This document shows positions 23,254 through 32,224 of a stretch of 64,000 nucleotides of DNA, piece after piece; within the stretch, counting starts at the first letter, position 1, and the number at the start of each line of letters is the position of its first letter. The DNA comes from an uncultured Subdoligranulum sp. (GTDB lineage: Bacteria > Bacillota > Clostridia > Oscillospirales > Ruminococcaceae), in contig CAJFFY010000003.1 in the NCBI GenBank assembly GCA_904374465.1, positions 1 through 64,000 on the forward strand, in the 5' to 3' direction. Below the pieces are notes generated by a model. The model ran no database searches and had not been told where the DNA came from. It saw nothing but the letters and a program-made list of their open reading frames with translations. The translations under genes and the position numbers were made by a program.

Positions 23254-24936
23254 ATGTATCAGGATATGTATGAGCGTTGGCTGGCAGCCGACCTGGATGA
23301 CCCCGACCTCAAACCGGAACTGGAGAGTGTCAAGGGGGACGATGCGGCCATTCAGGACCGCTTTGCCGTGGCCCTGAAGTTCGGTACCGCCGGTCTGCGC
23401 GGTGTGATCGGCGCCGGCACCAACCGCATGAATATTTATGTGGTACGGCAGGCAACCCAGGGCCTGGCCAACTGGGTCAAGACCCAGGGCGGCACCCAGA
23501 CGGTGGCCATCAGCTATGACAGCCGTATCAAGAGCGATCTGTTTGCCCGCACGGCGGCCCAGGTGCTGGCGGCCAACGGCATCAAGGTGCGCATCTACAA
23601 GGCGCTGATGCCGGTGCCTGCGCTTTCTTTTGCCACCCGGTACTATCACTGCAACGCCGGCATCATGGTCACGGCCAGCCACAACCCCGCCAAGTACAAC
23701 GGTTACAAGGCCTATGGCCCGGACGGCTGCCAGATGACCGATGAGGCGGCGGATATCGTCTATGCCGAGATCCAAAAGACCGATATCCTCACCGGCGCCA
23801 AGCTGATCTCCTTTGAGGACGGCATGGCCCAGGGACTGATCGAATACGTGGGCGATGATTGCATTAATGCCCTGTACGAAGCCATCGAGGCCCGCTCCAT
23901 CCGTCCCGGCATCTGCAAGACCGCAGGCCTGAAGCTGGTTTACAGCCCGCTGAACGGTTCCGGCCTGGTGCCCGTCACCCATGTGCTGAAGGACATCGGC
24001 ATCACCGATATCACCATTGTGCCCGAGCAGAAGGACCCGGACGGCAACTTCCCCACCTGCCCGTATCCCAACCCCGAAATTTTTGAGGCACTGCGCCTGG
24101 GTCTGGAACTGGCCGAAAAGTCCGGTGCCGACCTGATGCTGGCCACCGACCCCGATGCCGACCGTGTGGGCATTGCCGTCAAGTGCAAGGACGGCAGCTA
24201 TGAGCTGCTCTCCGGCAACGAAGTGGGTGTGCTGCTGCTGGATTATATCTGCGCTGGCCGTATCGAGCAGGGGACCATGCCCAAGAACGCCGTCATGTGC
24301 AAGTCCATCGTTTCCACCCCGCTGGCCGACAAGGTGGCCGAGCATTACGGTGTGGAATGCCGCAACGTGCTGACCGGCTTCAAGTGGATCGGCGACCAGA
24401 TCGCCAAGCTGGAAGCCGCCGGGGAAGTGGATCGCTTCATTTTCGGCTTCGAAGAGAGCTACGGCTATCTGGCTGGTCCCTATGTGCGTGACAAGGACGC
24501 CATCATCGGCTCCATGCTGATCTGCGAGATGGCTGCGTACTATCGTGCCAAGGGCAGCTCCATCAAGGAAGAGCTGGAGCGCATCTACAGCGAGTACGGC
24601 CGTTATCTGAACAAGGTGGACAGCTTCGAGTTCCCGGGCCTGTCCGGCATGGATAAGATGGCCGAGATCATGGCCAACCTGCGCACCAACCCGCCGAAGG
24701 ACTTCGACGGTGACAAGGTGGTCAAGGTTGTGGACTACAAGAATTCCGAGGAGACGGGTCTGCCCGCCGCCAACGTCCTGATCTATACGCTGGAAAGCGG
24801 CGCTACCGTTGTGGTCCGTCCTTCCGGTACCGAGCCCAAGATCAAGACCTACTTCACCACCAAGGGCAAGGACCTGGCCGAAGCTCAGGCCCAGAAAGAC
24901 AAGCTGGCGGCCGCCTGCAAGCCTCTGCTGGCCTGA
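23254..24936 (+). CDS. pgcA: Alpha-phosphoglucomutase / phosphomannomutase family enzyme
   Basis: 560 residues from the ATG at 23254, the last of several in-frame starts and the one with a weak TAGGTG upstream. Key motifs of alpha-D-phosphohexomutases: FGTAGLRGVIGAGTNRMN, MVTASHNPAKYNGYK with the phosphoserine, ATDPDADRVGIAV for metal binding, GFEESYGYL for the sugar, and VVRPSGTEPKIKTY for the phosphate. It interconverts glucose 1-phosphate and glucose 6-phosphate, linking glycogen, UDP-glucose and galactose metabolism with glycolysis. Length fits the PgcA branch. Confidence 0.95.
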   Translation: MYQDMYERWLAADLDDPDLKPELESVKGDDAAIQDRFAVALKFGTAGLRGVIGAGTNRMNIYVVRQATQGLANWVKTQGGTQTVAISYDSRIKSDLFARTAAQVLAANGIKVRIYKALMPVPALSFATRYYHCNAGIMVTASHNPAKYNGYKAYGPDGCQMTDEAADIVYAEIQKTDILTGAKLISFEDGMAQGLIEYVGDDCINALYEAIEARSIRPGICKTAGLKLVYSPLNGSGLVPVTHVLKDIGITDITIVPEQKDPDGNFPTCPYPNPEIFEALRLGLELAEKSGADLMLATDPDADRVGIAVKCKDGSYELLSGNEVGVLLLDYICAGRIEQGTMPKNAVMCKSIVSTPLADKVAEHYGVECRNVLTGFKWIGDQIAKLEAAGEVDRFIFGFEESYGYLAGPYVRDKDAIIGSMLICEMAAYYRAKGSSIKEELERIYSEYGRYLNKVDSFEFPGLSGMDKMAEIMANLRTNPPKDFDGDKVVKVVDYKNSEETGLPAANVLIYTLESGATVVVRPSGTEPKIKTYFTTKGKDLAEAQAQKDKLAAACKPLLA

Positions 24937-24965
24937 TTTTTCCATACAATTCATACAAGCAAAGA

Positions 24966-25006
24966 CCCCCGCGGGGATTCAGGACTTGCCTGAAACCCCG
25001 CGGGGG
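24966..25006. terminator. Bidirectional terminator between pgcA and parC
   Basis: A long stem: CCCCCGCGGGG with CCCCGCGGGGG, extended inward by TTCAGG/CCTGAA around a 5-base loop. The T-tracts on both sides are short. Confidence 0.8.
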
Positions 25007-25023
25007 TTTGTGTTGCAAAAACG

Positions 25024-27267
25024 TTACAGTGTCAGTTGTTCCACGCTGTCGTCGGCGCGCAGGATGGCACCGGCGGCGGGCAGCGTGCGCACACGGTAGC
25101 GATGCGCCTCGGTCAACTCCAACCCGGCCGAAAGGGTCACCCGCGCGATGCAGGCGTTTTTCTTGAGGGATACCACATTGACACCGGCGCTGTCCCGGGT
25201 GGCTTTTTCGGGAATCAGGGCGCTGCCGGCCAGCAACAGGCGGTTGTTGGTGGTAAAGATGGCCAGTTCCGCTTCCTCGGGCAGGTAGCGCATGCAGGCC
25301 AGTTCCGCCTTGTCGCTGTAAGCTTTCAGCAATTTGCGGCGGTTCTGCTTGGTTTCGTAGCTGCTCAGCGGGACTTTGGCACACTTGCCGTTCTGGAAGA
25401 AGAAGAGCATCCAGCCCTTGTAATCCGGTGTGACCACCATGTAGAGGGGGACTTCGCCTTCCTCCATGCCCAGCGTCGAAGCCACATAGTCACCCAGAAC
25501 ACTGGCTTTGCTGTCGCCGAAATCATAGGCATGGGACTTGTAGACCTGGTGATGGTTGGTGAAGAAGAGCAGCTCCACACTGTTGGTGCTCTCACAGGTG
25601 AACAGCACCTCGTCGCCGTCCTTCAGTTTTTGCTCACCGCTCATCCGCAGGCTCTGGGGGGTGATTTTCTTGAAGTAGCCGTCCCGGGTGAAGAACAGAT
25701 GCACCGGGTAGTCGGGAATCTGCTGCTCCGGCTCCTCGGCTTCCCCGGCCGGAATCTCATACAGGATTTCGCAGCGGCGGGGCTTGCCGTACTTTTTGGC
25801 CACGTCGGACAACTCGTTCATGATGATTTTGTTGATGCGGGCCGGTCGTTTCAGCACATCCTGCAAGTCCTCGATGGCGGACTCCAGATCCTCAATCTCC
25901 TCGGTACGCTTGAGGATGTACTCCCGGTTCAGGTGGCGCAGCTTGATCTCGGCCACATATTCGGCCTGGACCTCGTCGATGCCGAACCCGATCATCAGGT
26001 TGGGAACCACCTCGGACTCCTCGGCGGTGTTGCGCACGATCTCGATGGCCTTGTCAATGTCCAGCAGGATGGCCTTCAGGCCCTGCAACAGGTGCAGGCG
26101 CTTCTGTTTGCCTTGCAGATCATAATAGGTGCGGCGGCGGACGCATTCGGCGCGGAAAGCAATCCATTCCAGCAGGATGTCCCGCACGCCCAGCACCTTG
26201 GGCTGGCCGGCAATCAGCAGGTTGAAATTGCAGGCAAAGCTGTCCTCCAGCGGGGTGGCCTTGAACAGCCGGGCCATCAGCTTGTCGGGGTCCTGCCCGC
26301 GCTTCAGGTCGATGGTCAGTTTCAGACCGTTCAGGTCGGTTTCGTCGCGCATATCGCTGATTTCGCGGATCTTGCCCAGCTTGACCAGCTCGGTGATCTT
26401 GTCCATAATGGCCTCCACCGTGGTGGGGGGGGGAATATGGGTCACATCAATGCAGTTGTTGGCCTTGTCGTAGCTCCACTGGGCGCGGACCCGGATGCTG
26501 CCGCGGCCGTTTTCCAGCACGTTCTGCATTTCGGCGGCGTCGTACAGGATGGTGCCGCCGCCCACAAAATCGGGAGCGGGGATGATCTCCCGCAGATCGG
26601 CCTGGTCGTCCTTCATCAGGGCAATGGTGGCGTTGCAGAGCTCCTCCAGATTGAAGGAGCAGATGTTGGAGGCCATACCGACGGCGATGCCCAGGGTGTT
26701 GTTGGCCAGAATGGTGGGGAAGGTGACCGGCAGAAGAGTGGGTTCGGTGGTGGTACCGTCGTAGTTGGGCACAAAATCCACCGTGTCCTTGTCAATATCC
26801 CGGAACAGTTCCTCGCACACCGGCTCCAGCTTTGCCTCGGTGTAACGGGCTGCCGCATAGGCCATATCCCGGCTGTAGGCTTTACCGAAGTTACCCTTGG
26901 AATCCACAAAGGGAACCAGCAGGCTTTCGTTGGAACGGCCCATGCGCACCATCGTGTCGTAGATGGCGGCGTCACCGTGAGGGTTCAGGTGCATGGTGCT
27001 GCCCACAATGTTGGCGCTCTTGGTGCGGGCACCTTTCAGCAGGCCCATCCCGTACATGGTGTAAAGCAGCTTGCGGTGGGCGGGCTTGAAGCCGTCGATC
27101 TCGGGCAGCGCGCGGGAAACAATGACGCTCATCGCGTAGGGCATATAGTTGGTTTCCAGCGTCTCGGTGATGGGGGTCTCGATGATCTCACCGGCGGAGA
27201 GAATCTCCACATTGTCGCCCAGCTGCGGGCGTGCCGGAGCGGTTTTCTTTTCGCGTTTTTTTGCCAT
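25024..27267 (-). CDS. parC: DNA topoisomerase IV subunit A (clostridial type)
   Basis: 747 residues. Type IIA topoisomerase A subunit with SRALPEIDGFKPAHRKLLYT, TKSANIVGSTMHLNPHGDA and the DNA-cleaving tyrosine near residue 142 in AYAAARYTEAKLEP. The C-terminal region has beta-propeller-like repeats, but the GyrA box (QRRGGKG) that defines gyrase is absent, so decatenating topoisomerase IV activity is more likely than supercoiling. The gene starts 13 bases downstream of the B-subunit gene; the pair forms the A2B2 enzyme. Confidence 0.9.
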   Translation of the reverse strand: MAKKREKKTAPARPQLGDNVEILSAGEIIETPITETLETNYMPYAMSVIVSRALPEIDGFKPAHRKLLYTMYGMGLLKGARTKSANIVGSTMHLNPHGDAAIYDTMVRMGRSNESLLVPFVDSKGNFGKAYSRDMAYAAARYTEAKLEPVCEELFRDIDKDTVDFVPNYDGTTTEPTLLPVTFPTILANNTLGIAVGMASNICSFNLEELCNATIALMKDDQADLREIIPAPDFVGGGTILYDAAEMQNVLENGRGSIRVRAQWSYDKANNCIDVTHIPPPTTVEAIMDKITELVKLGKIREISDMRDETDLNGLKLTIDLKRGQDPDKLMARLFKATPLEDSFACNFNLLIAGQPKVLGVRDILLEWIAFRAECVRRRTYYDLQGKQKRLHLLQGLKAILLDIDKAIEIVRNTAEESEVVPNLMIGFGIDEVQAEYVAEIKLRHLNREYILKRTEEIEDLESAIEDLQDVLKRPARINKIIMNELSDVAKKYGKPRRCEILYEIPAGEAEEPEQQIPDYPVHLFFTRDGYFKKITPQSLRMSGEQKLKDGDEVLFTCESTNSVELLFFTNHHQVYKSHAYDFGDSKASVLGDYVASTLGMEEGEVPLYMVVTPDYKGWMLFFFQNGKCAKVPLSSYETKQNRRKLLKAYSDKAELACMRYLPEEAELAIFTTNNRLLLAGSALIPEKATRDSAGVNVVSLKKNACIARVTLSAGLELTEAHRYRVRTLPAAGAILRADDSVEQLTL

Positions 27268-27280
27268 AATCTTCCTCGTC

Positions 27281-29260
27281 TCAGCTTACGTCCAAATCGT
27301 CCAGATATTCGGCACCGTGCTCGGCAATGTGCTCTTTGCGGCCCTGCAGGTTGTCGCCCAGCAGCAGGTCAAACACCTGGGCGGTGCGCTCGGCGTCGGT
27401 GGGCAGAACCTTGATCAGGCGGCGGCTCTCGGGGCTCATGGTGGTCAGCCACATCATTTCGGGGTCGTTTTCACCCAGACCTTTGGAGCGCTGGATGGTG
27501 TATTTCTCGCCCTCGATGCGGCGCAGAATGTCGGCCTTTTCCGGTTCAGTGTAAGCAAAGTAGGTCTTGTTCTTGGTGTTGATCTCGTACAGCGGAGATT
27601 CCGCAATATAGACATACCCCTTGTTGATCAGCGTGGGAGTCAGGCGGTAGAGCATCGTCAGCACCAGCGTGCGGATCTGATACCCGTCCACGTCGGCATC
27701 GGTACAGATGACCACTTTGTTGAACCGCAGATTGTCCAGATTGAAGCTGGCCAGGTCCTTGTTGTGGCTGCCGCCCAGCTCCACACCACACCCCATGACC
27801 CGGATCAGGTCGGTGATGATGTCCGACTTGAAGATGCGGGCGTAATCGGCTTTCAGGCAGTTGAGGATCTTGCCGCGGATGGGCATGATGGCCTGGAATT
27901 CGGAATCCCGGCTCTGCTTGACGGCGCCCATGGCCGAGTCACCCTCCACGATGTAGAGTTCCCGGCGGGAGGCGTCCTTGGTGCGGCAGTCCACGAACTT
28001 CTGCACCCGGTTGGCCAGGTCCATCTGCTGGGTCATCGTCTTCTTGATGGTGATGCGGGCTTTTTCGGCGTGCTCGCGACTTTGCTTGTTGATGAGCACC
28101 TGTTTGCAGGCCTTCTCGGCTTCGTCGGGATGCTCAATGAAATACACTTCCAGCTGATGCTTCAGGAACTCGGTCATGGCCTGGGCCACAAACTTGTTGG
28201 TGATGGCCTTCTTGGTCTGGTTCTCGTAGCTGGTCCGGGTGGAAAAGCTGGAAGACACCAACACCAGGCAGTCCTGTACGTCGGAGAAGGTGATGGCACT
28301 CTCGTTCTTTTTATAAAGCCCCTTGCTTTTGAGCCAGGCGTTGATCTGGCTGACGAAGGCGGACCGCACCGCGCGGTCGGGGCTGCCGCCGTGTTCCAGC
28401 CAACTGGAGTTGTGGTAGTATTCCAGCGCCTGCACGGTGTTGGAGAAGGCAAACGCCACATTCATCTTGACCTGATAATCAGGCTGGTCGACCCGGTCGC
28501 GGCCGGTGGCGGCACCCGAACAGAAATACACCTGGGTCAGGGCTTTGTCACCCACCAGTTCGTTGGTGTAATCGGTGATGCCGTGTTCGTACAGGTATTC
28601 GTATTTCTGGGTTTCGCTGCCGGATTTGTCGGTGAAAACAAGCGTCACCCCATCGTTGACCACCGCCTGGCGACGCAGCATATCCTTGAAAGTGTCGGCA
28701 GGCACGGCAATATCGGTGAAGACCTCGGTATCGGGCTTCCAGCGGATGACAGAACCGGTGCGGCGGCCTTTGTATTCTTCTTTTTGCAGACCGCCCACAT
28801 TCTCGCCCTTTTGGAAGTCGAGGTGGTAGTGGAAGCCGTCCCGGTAGATGTCGGCGGTCATCCATTCGCTGGCATACTGGGTGGCGCACAGACCCAGACC
28901 GTTCAGGCCCAGACTGAAATCGTAGTTGCCGCCGCCCTCTGCATACTTGCCGCCGGCATACAGCTCACAGAACACCAGATCCCAGTTCCAGCGCTGCTCG
29001 GTCTGGTTGTAGTCCACCGGAATGCCGCGGCCGAAGTCTTCCACCTCCACCACATGGTCGGGGAACAGCGTCACATTGATGCGGTTGCCGCACCCGTCGC
29101 GGGCTTCGTCGATGGAGTTGGAGATGATTTCAAAAATGGAATGGGCACAACCTTCCACACCGTCCGAACCAAAGATGACGGCCGGGCGCTTGCGCACACG
29201 GTCGGCACCTTTCAGTTGGCGGATGCTGTCATTGCCGTATCCTTGTTGTTTTTTTGCCAT
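27281..29260 (-). CDS. parE: DNA topoisomerase IV subunit B (clostridial type)
   Basis: 659 residues. GHKL ATPase domain with FEIISNSIDEARDG, VEVEDFGRGIPV and SLGLNGLGLCATQYAS, then a transducer domain. The TOPRIM domain begins at ELYIVEGDSAMG and has the metal-binding CTDADVDG. The N-terminus, GADRVRKRPAVIFGSDGVEG, differs from the canonical GLEAVRKRPGMYIG of GyrB/ParE and marks a separate branch that I associate with Clostridia. First gene of a two-gene operon with parC. AGGGGG lies about 11 bases before the start. Confidence 0.9.
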   Translation of the reverse strand: MAKKQQGYGNDSIRQLKGADRVRKRPAVIFGSDGVEGCAHSIFEIISNSIDEARDGCGNRINVTLFPDHVVEVEDFGRGIPVDYNQTEQRWNWDLVFCELYAGGKYAEGGGNYDFSLGLNGLGLCATQYASEWMTADIYRDGFHYHLDFQKGENVGGLQKEEYKGRRTGSVIRWKPDTEVFTDIAVPADTFKDMLRRQAVVNDGVTLVFTDKSGSETQKYEYLYEHGITDYTNELVGDKALTQVYFCSGAATGRDRVDQPDYQVKMNVAFAFSNTVQALEYYHNSSWLEHGGSPDRAVRSAFVSQINAWLKSKGLYKKNESAITFSDVQDCLVLVSSSFSTRTSYENQTKKAITNKFVAQAMTEFLKHQLEVYFIEHPDEAEKACKQVLINKQSREHAEKARITIKKTMTQQMDLANRVQKFVDCRTKDASRRELYIVEGDSAMGAVKQSRDSEFQAIMPIRGKILNCLKADYARIFKSDIITDLIRVMGCGVELGGSHNKDLASFNLDNLRFNKVVICTDADVDGYQIRTLVLTMLYRLTPTLINKGYVYIAESPLYEINTKNKTYFAYTEPEKADILRRIEGEKYTIQRSKGLGENDPEMMWLTTMSPESRRLIKVLPTDAERTAQVFDLLLGDNLQGRKEHIAEHGAEYLDDLDVS

Positions 29261-29318
29261 GCGTTTGGATCCCCCTGCGGTTAGATAACACGTAACTGTA
29301 TTTTGCGCATATAAAATT

Positions 29319-29348
29319 ATTAAACCATAAATTGGAAGTCTTTGTCAA
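29319..29348 (-). promoter_or_regulatory. Promoter of parE-parC
   Basis: On the minus strand TTGACA, 18 bases, TTTAAT, 59 bases from the parE start, in a locally AT-rich stretch. Confidence 0.65.
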
Positions 29349-29414
29349 TTGACCTTTCCCATCATAACACAACTTATGGTTGTTTTGCAAGGGGCTCTCG
29401 TTGTATCGGGGGGA

Positions 29415-30287
29415 TCAGCCTGTGCGCTCCACACGGTTGCGGTCGCCCAGCACGGCGGTCCAGTAGGAGCCGCCGTTGTAATCAAAGATCACCCAGTCGT
29501 ACCCATTGTATTTCTGGGTGCTGCGCTGGGTTATCGTGTAGCGGCCCAGGGGCAGGTAACCCACCACATCGTTGAAGTTGGGCGTGTAGAAATACTCGGT
29601 GCGGGCGTTGAAGACCACCAGCGTTTCGCCGCTTACATTCTGCATCAGGGGACCGGAGGGACCGTAGTTATTGAAGCCGCCGGCCTGGATGGCGGGCAGA
29701 AAATCCTTGTAACTGCGGTTCAGGTCGCAGGCGCCCGAAATTCCCCGGACCGAACCGCTGCCGGAATACTGCCACATGGTATAAGGGCCGCTGTAGCCCA
29801 AAGAGGAGCGGTAATCGGCCACCCACAGCGGATATTCGCTGAGTTCTGCCGCGTTGAGATAGTTGTTGATGTAGTTGGTGTAGCTGTACCAGCCGGCATA
29901 CCATTTGCGCTGGTACAGAATATCCATGGCGTAGCGCACCAGGTTGGTCAGCTGGGAGCGCCCCAGGCTGGTCAGGCTGGAATTCTCCACATCCACAAAG
30001 ACCGGGTATTCCAACTGCAGGCCCTGCATGGCGTTCATAAAAAGCGAAAGTTCATTGGCCACGGCGCTTTGGGTGCGGGCGTAGGTGTAGTAGTAGGCGC
30101 CCACCCGCAGGCCGGCGGCATGGGCGCCGTTGACGTTCTGCAAAAAGTACGGATCCACATACAGCCCGCCGCTGTTGCTGGAACCGACACGTACAATCAC
30201 AAAGTCCTTGCCGGCGGCGGCAACCTGGGACCAGTTGATGGTGCCCTGGTAGCGCGATACGTCAATGCCGTTCTGAAACACAGCCAT
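29415..30287 (-). CDS. GH25 muramidase with C-terminal SH3-like domain, no signal peptide
   Basis: 290 residues from the ATG at 30287 (GGGAGGGGG upstream). GH25 features: FQNGIDVSRYQG at the N-terminus, AGLRVGAYYYTYA, and YPVFVDVENSS with the catalytic acidic pair, followed by WQYSGSGSV. A C-terminal SH3b-like segment runs from about residue 220 (YFYTPNFNDVVGYLPLGRY). It should cleave the MurNAc-GlcNAc bond of peptidoglycan. There is no secretion signal, as in phage endolysins, yet no holin or other phage gene is near. It is the last gene of an operon with a GT-C-like protein and a radical SAM protein. Confidence 0.85.
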   Translation of the reverse strand: MAVFQNGIDVSRYQGTINWSQVAAAGKDFVIVRVGSSNSGGLYVDPYFLQNVNGAHAAGLRVGAYYYTYARTQSAVANELSLFMNAMQGLQLEYPVFVDVENSSLTSLGRSQLTNLVRYAMDILYQRKWYAGWYSYTNYINNYLNAAELSEYPLWVADYRSSLGYSGPYTMWQYSGSGSVRGISGACDLNRSYKDFLPAIQAGGFNNYGPSGPLMQNVSGETLVVFNARTEYFYTPNFNDVVGYLPLGRYTITQRSTQKYNGYDWVIFDYNGGSYWTAVLGDRNRVERTG

Positions 30288-30343
30288 AAAAAAGCCCCCT
30301 CCCTTTGCAGCATAGTATGCAGCGGGGGAGGGGGAAGGTGCAG

Positions 30344-32224
30344 CTAAGGGGCAATCTGATACACGCGGCAGCTGTCGTTCTGGTACCAAAGGGGATAGCG
30401 TTCCGCGTACCAGGCTTCGTCTGCGGCAAATTCCGTCAGGACCGAGCGGTCAAACACCACGTAGTCGATGCCCCAGGCCGACAGCGTGCCGGTATCGGGC
30501 GCTTCATACAGAAGGCGCATGGCGGCATACTCGTTGGCGTAGTCCATGCCGTGGTAATAGACGTAACTGCCGGAGCCGCAGAGAATGCGCCGACCCGCCA
30601 GGGCAAAGACCGGTTCGGTGTGCCGGTCGCTGGTCAGGAAGAGGTCATCCGCGGGGGCATGGTCCGAAACATAGGCGGCCAGTGCAATTTCGTCGGCACT
30701 CCAGTGCTGGTAATCACTGACCAGTTCGCGGCCTACGGTCAGGACACTGCCGAACATGGCCAGAAAACAGACCACTCCAAATCCCAGCGCCCGCCAGGGC
30801 AGACGGCGGATCTTCCCGGCAACGTCTGCCAGCAGCTGCGCCACCAGCAGACAGCCCAGCATATGCCAGACAAACAGCAGCTTGTTGTTGTCGTAGGTGT
30901 TGGGCTGAAAAACCACGCACTCTGCCAGCGCCCAGATCAGCAGTCCGCCGCCGTACAGCCAGCGCTGCCGGTGGGAAGCGTGCAGCCAGGCGGGAATCAG
31001 CAGCAGATAGACCACACCGATGTTCTTGATGTAAAACCAGAAGTAGTTGTCCCGCAGCGTGCCGTCCGTTTGTCCGTTGACCCAGTTGAAGTGCAGCCGC
31101 AGCATGTTCTGACCGTCCACGCTCTGGGCCAGCACGGTGGGCAGCATCTGGCCCAGCCAGGCAATCCCGCACAGCAGGGCCAACCCACCCCAGGGCAGCA
31201 GGACCCGGCGGGTCAGCGGGCGGTGCAGCAGTGTGTAAACACCGCCGACCAGGCAGATCAAAACCAGCGCCAGGGCACTGTGGGTGTGCAGCAGGGGCAG
31301 CGGCAGGACCAGCAGCGCCAGGGGCAGCCATAACGAGGCCTGCTTTTCGTAGCAGAAACGCCAGAGCAGATACAATGCGGGCAACAGGATGCTCCAGCCG
31401 AACAGGGTGGCCCGCTGGGGAATCATCAGATCCACCACCGGGTTGACCCAGACGATGTTTTGGAGGGTATAGTTGGTGGGGGTGGTATAAAAGCCGGTGA
31501 AGATGCCGGCAAAATCCCGGGCACTGCCCAGAAAATAGACAAAGCCGAATCCACTGCCCATAAAGAACAGGTAGAAGGCCAGGCTGGCTTTGGCGGCGCT
31601 GCCCAGCACCCGGCGGGCCAGCTGCCAGAACATTCCGAACGCCGACAAAAACGCCGGAACCATGGGCAACAGGCAGGCGGTGCGCAGGTCCGCCCCAAGA
31701 ATACGGAAAACGCTGGAGACGGTTTCGCATAAAAACGGGTACCCGAACCGGTGCGCGCCGCCCAGCAGCGGATAGGTGGGCGGAAATTCCCCGCTTTGGG
31801 CAATGTATTCGATGAAACCCAGGTGCATGGGCAGGTCGCCGTAACAGCTCTGCCCGGTATGAAAAGTACCATCCACCGCATGCAGAATGTGGGTGTGCAG
31901 CAAATAGCCGGTGACAGCCATCAGGGGTAGTACGCAAACCAGCAGGACAATATCGTCGGGATTCTTCTGCCAGCCGGTGAGCCGTACACCGCTTTTCACA
32001 AGCGCCAGCAGAATCAGTAGGGCGGTAATGCCGGCCAACCCAACGGCAGAAACACCGAATCCGAGCCCCAGGGCAAAGACGGCGGGGAAGGCTGCCAGCA
32101 TGGCAATGCCATATCCGCACCCCAAAGGCAGGGCCAGACCGGGTGAGGCATCCGGGAAGATGCGCCGTGCCAGCATCAGCCCCGTCACCAGGAACAACAG
32201 AGCATACAAAAGTGCCGGTACCAT
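30344..32224 (-). CDS. Polytopic membrane protein, GT-C-like
   Basis: 626 residues with about 12-14 hydrophobic helices covering residues 1-480 and a soluble C-terminal part of about 130 residues. The first long loop holds GQSCYGDLPMHLGFIEY; an acidic residue in this position is typical of the first extracytoplasmic loop of GT-C glycosyltransferases using polyprenyl-phosphate sugars. No specific family is recognised. The start codon follows the radical SAM stop directly (TAAATG) with TGGAGGG upstream. It may glycosylate a surface polymer, but this is inferred from fold type alone. Confidence 0.65.
   Translation of the reverse strand: MVPALLYALLFLVTGLMLARRIFPDASPGLALPLGCGYGIAMLAAFPAVFALGLGFGVSAVGLAGITALLILLALVKSGVRLTGWQKNPDDIVLLVCVLPLMAVTGYLLHTHILHAVDGTFHTGQSCYGDLPMHLGFIEYIAQSGEFPPTYPLLGGAHRFGYPFLCETVSSVFRILGADLRTACLLPMVPAFLSAFGMFWQLARRVLGSAAKASLAFYLFFMGSGFGFVYFLGSARDFAGIFTGFYTTPTNYTLQNIVWVNPVVDLMIPQRATLFGWSILLPALYLLWRFCYEKQASLWLPLALLVLPLPLLHTHSALALVLICLVGGVYTLLHRPLTRRVLLPWGGLALLCGIAWLGQMLPTVLAQSVDGQNMLRLHFNWVNGQTDGTLRDNYFWFYIKNIGVVYLLLIPAWLHASHRQRWLYGGGLLIWALAECVVFQPNTYDNNKLLFVWHMLGCLLVAQLLADVAGKIRRLPWRALGFGVVCFLAMFGSVLTVGRELVSDYQHWSADEIALAAYVSDHAPADDLFLTSDRHTEPVFALAGRRILCGSGSYVYYHGMDYANEYAAMRLLYEAPDTGTLSAWGIDYVVFDRSVLTEFAADEAWYAERYPLWYQNDSCRVYQIAP

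Noticed and set aside
27149..29284. 711-codon open frame opposite parE
   Set aside because: Antisense shadow of a conserved topoisomerase gene; no ribosome binding site or domain.
29415..30287. Prophage suggested by a leaderless GH25 lysin
   Set aside because: No holin, structural, integrase or packaging genes nearby; neighbours are chromosomal metabolism genes.
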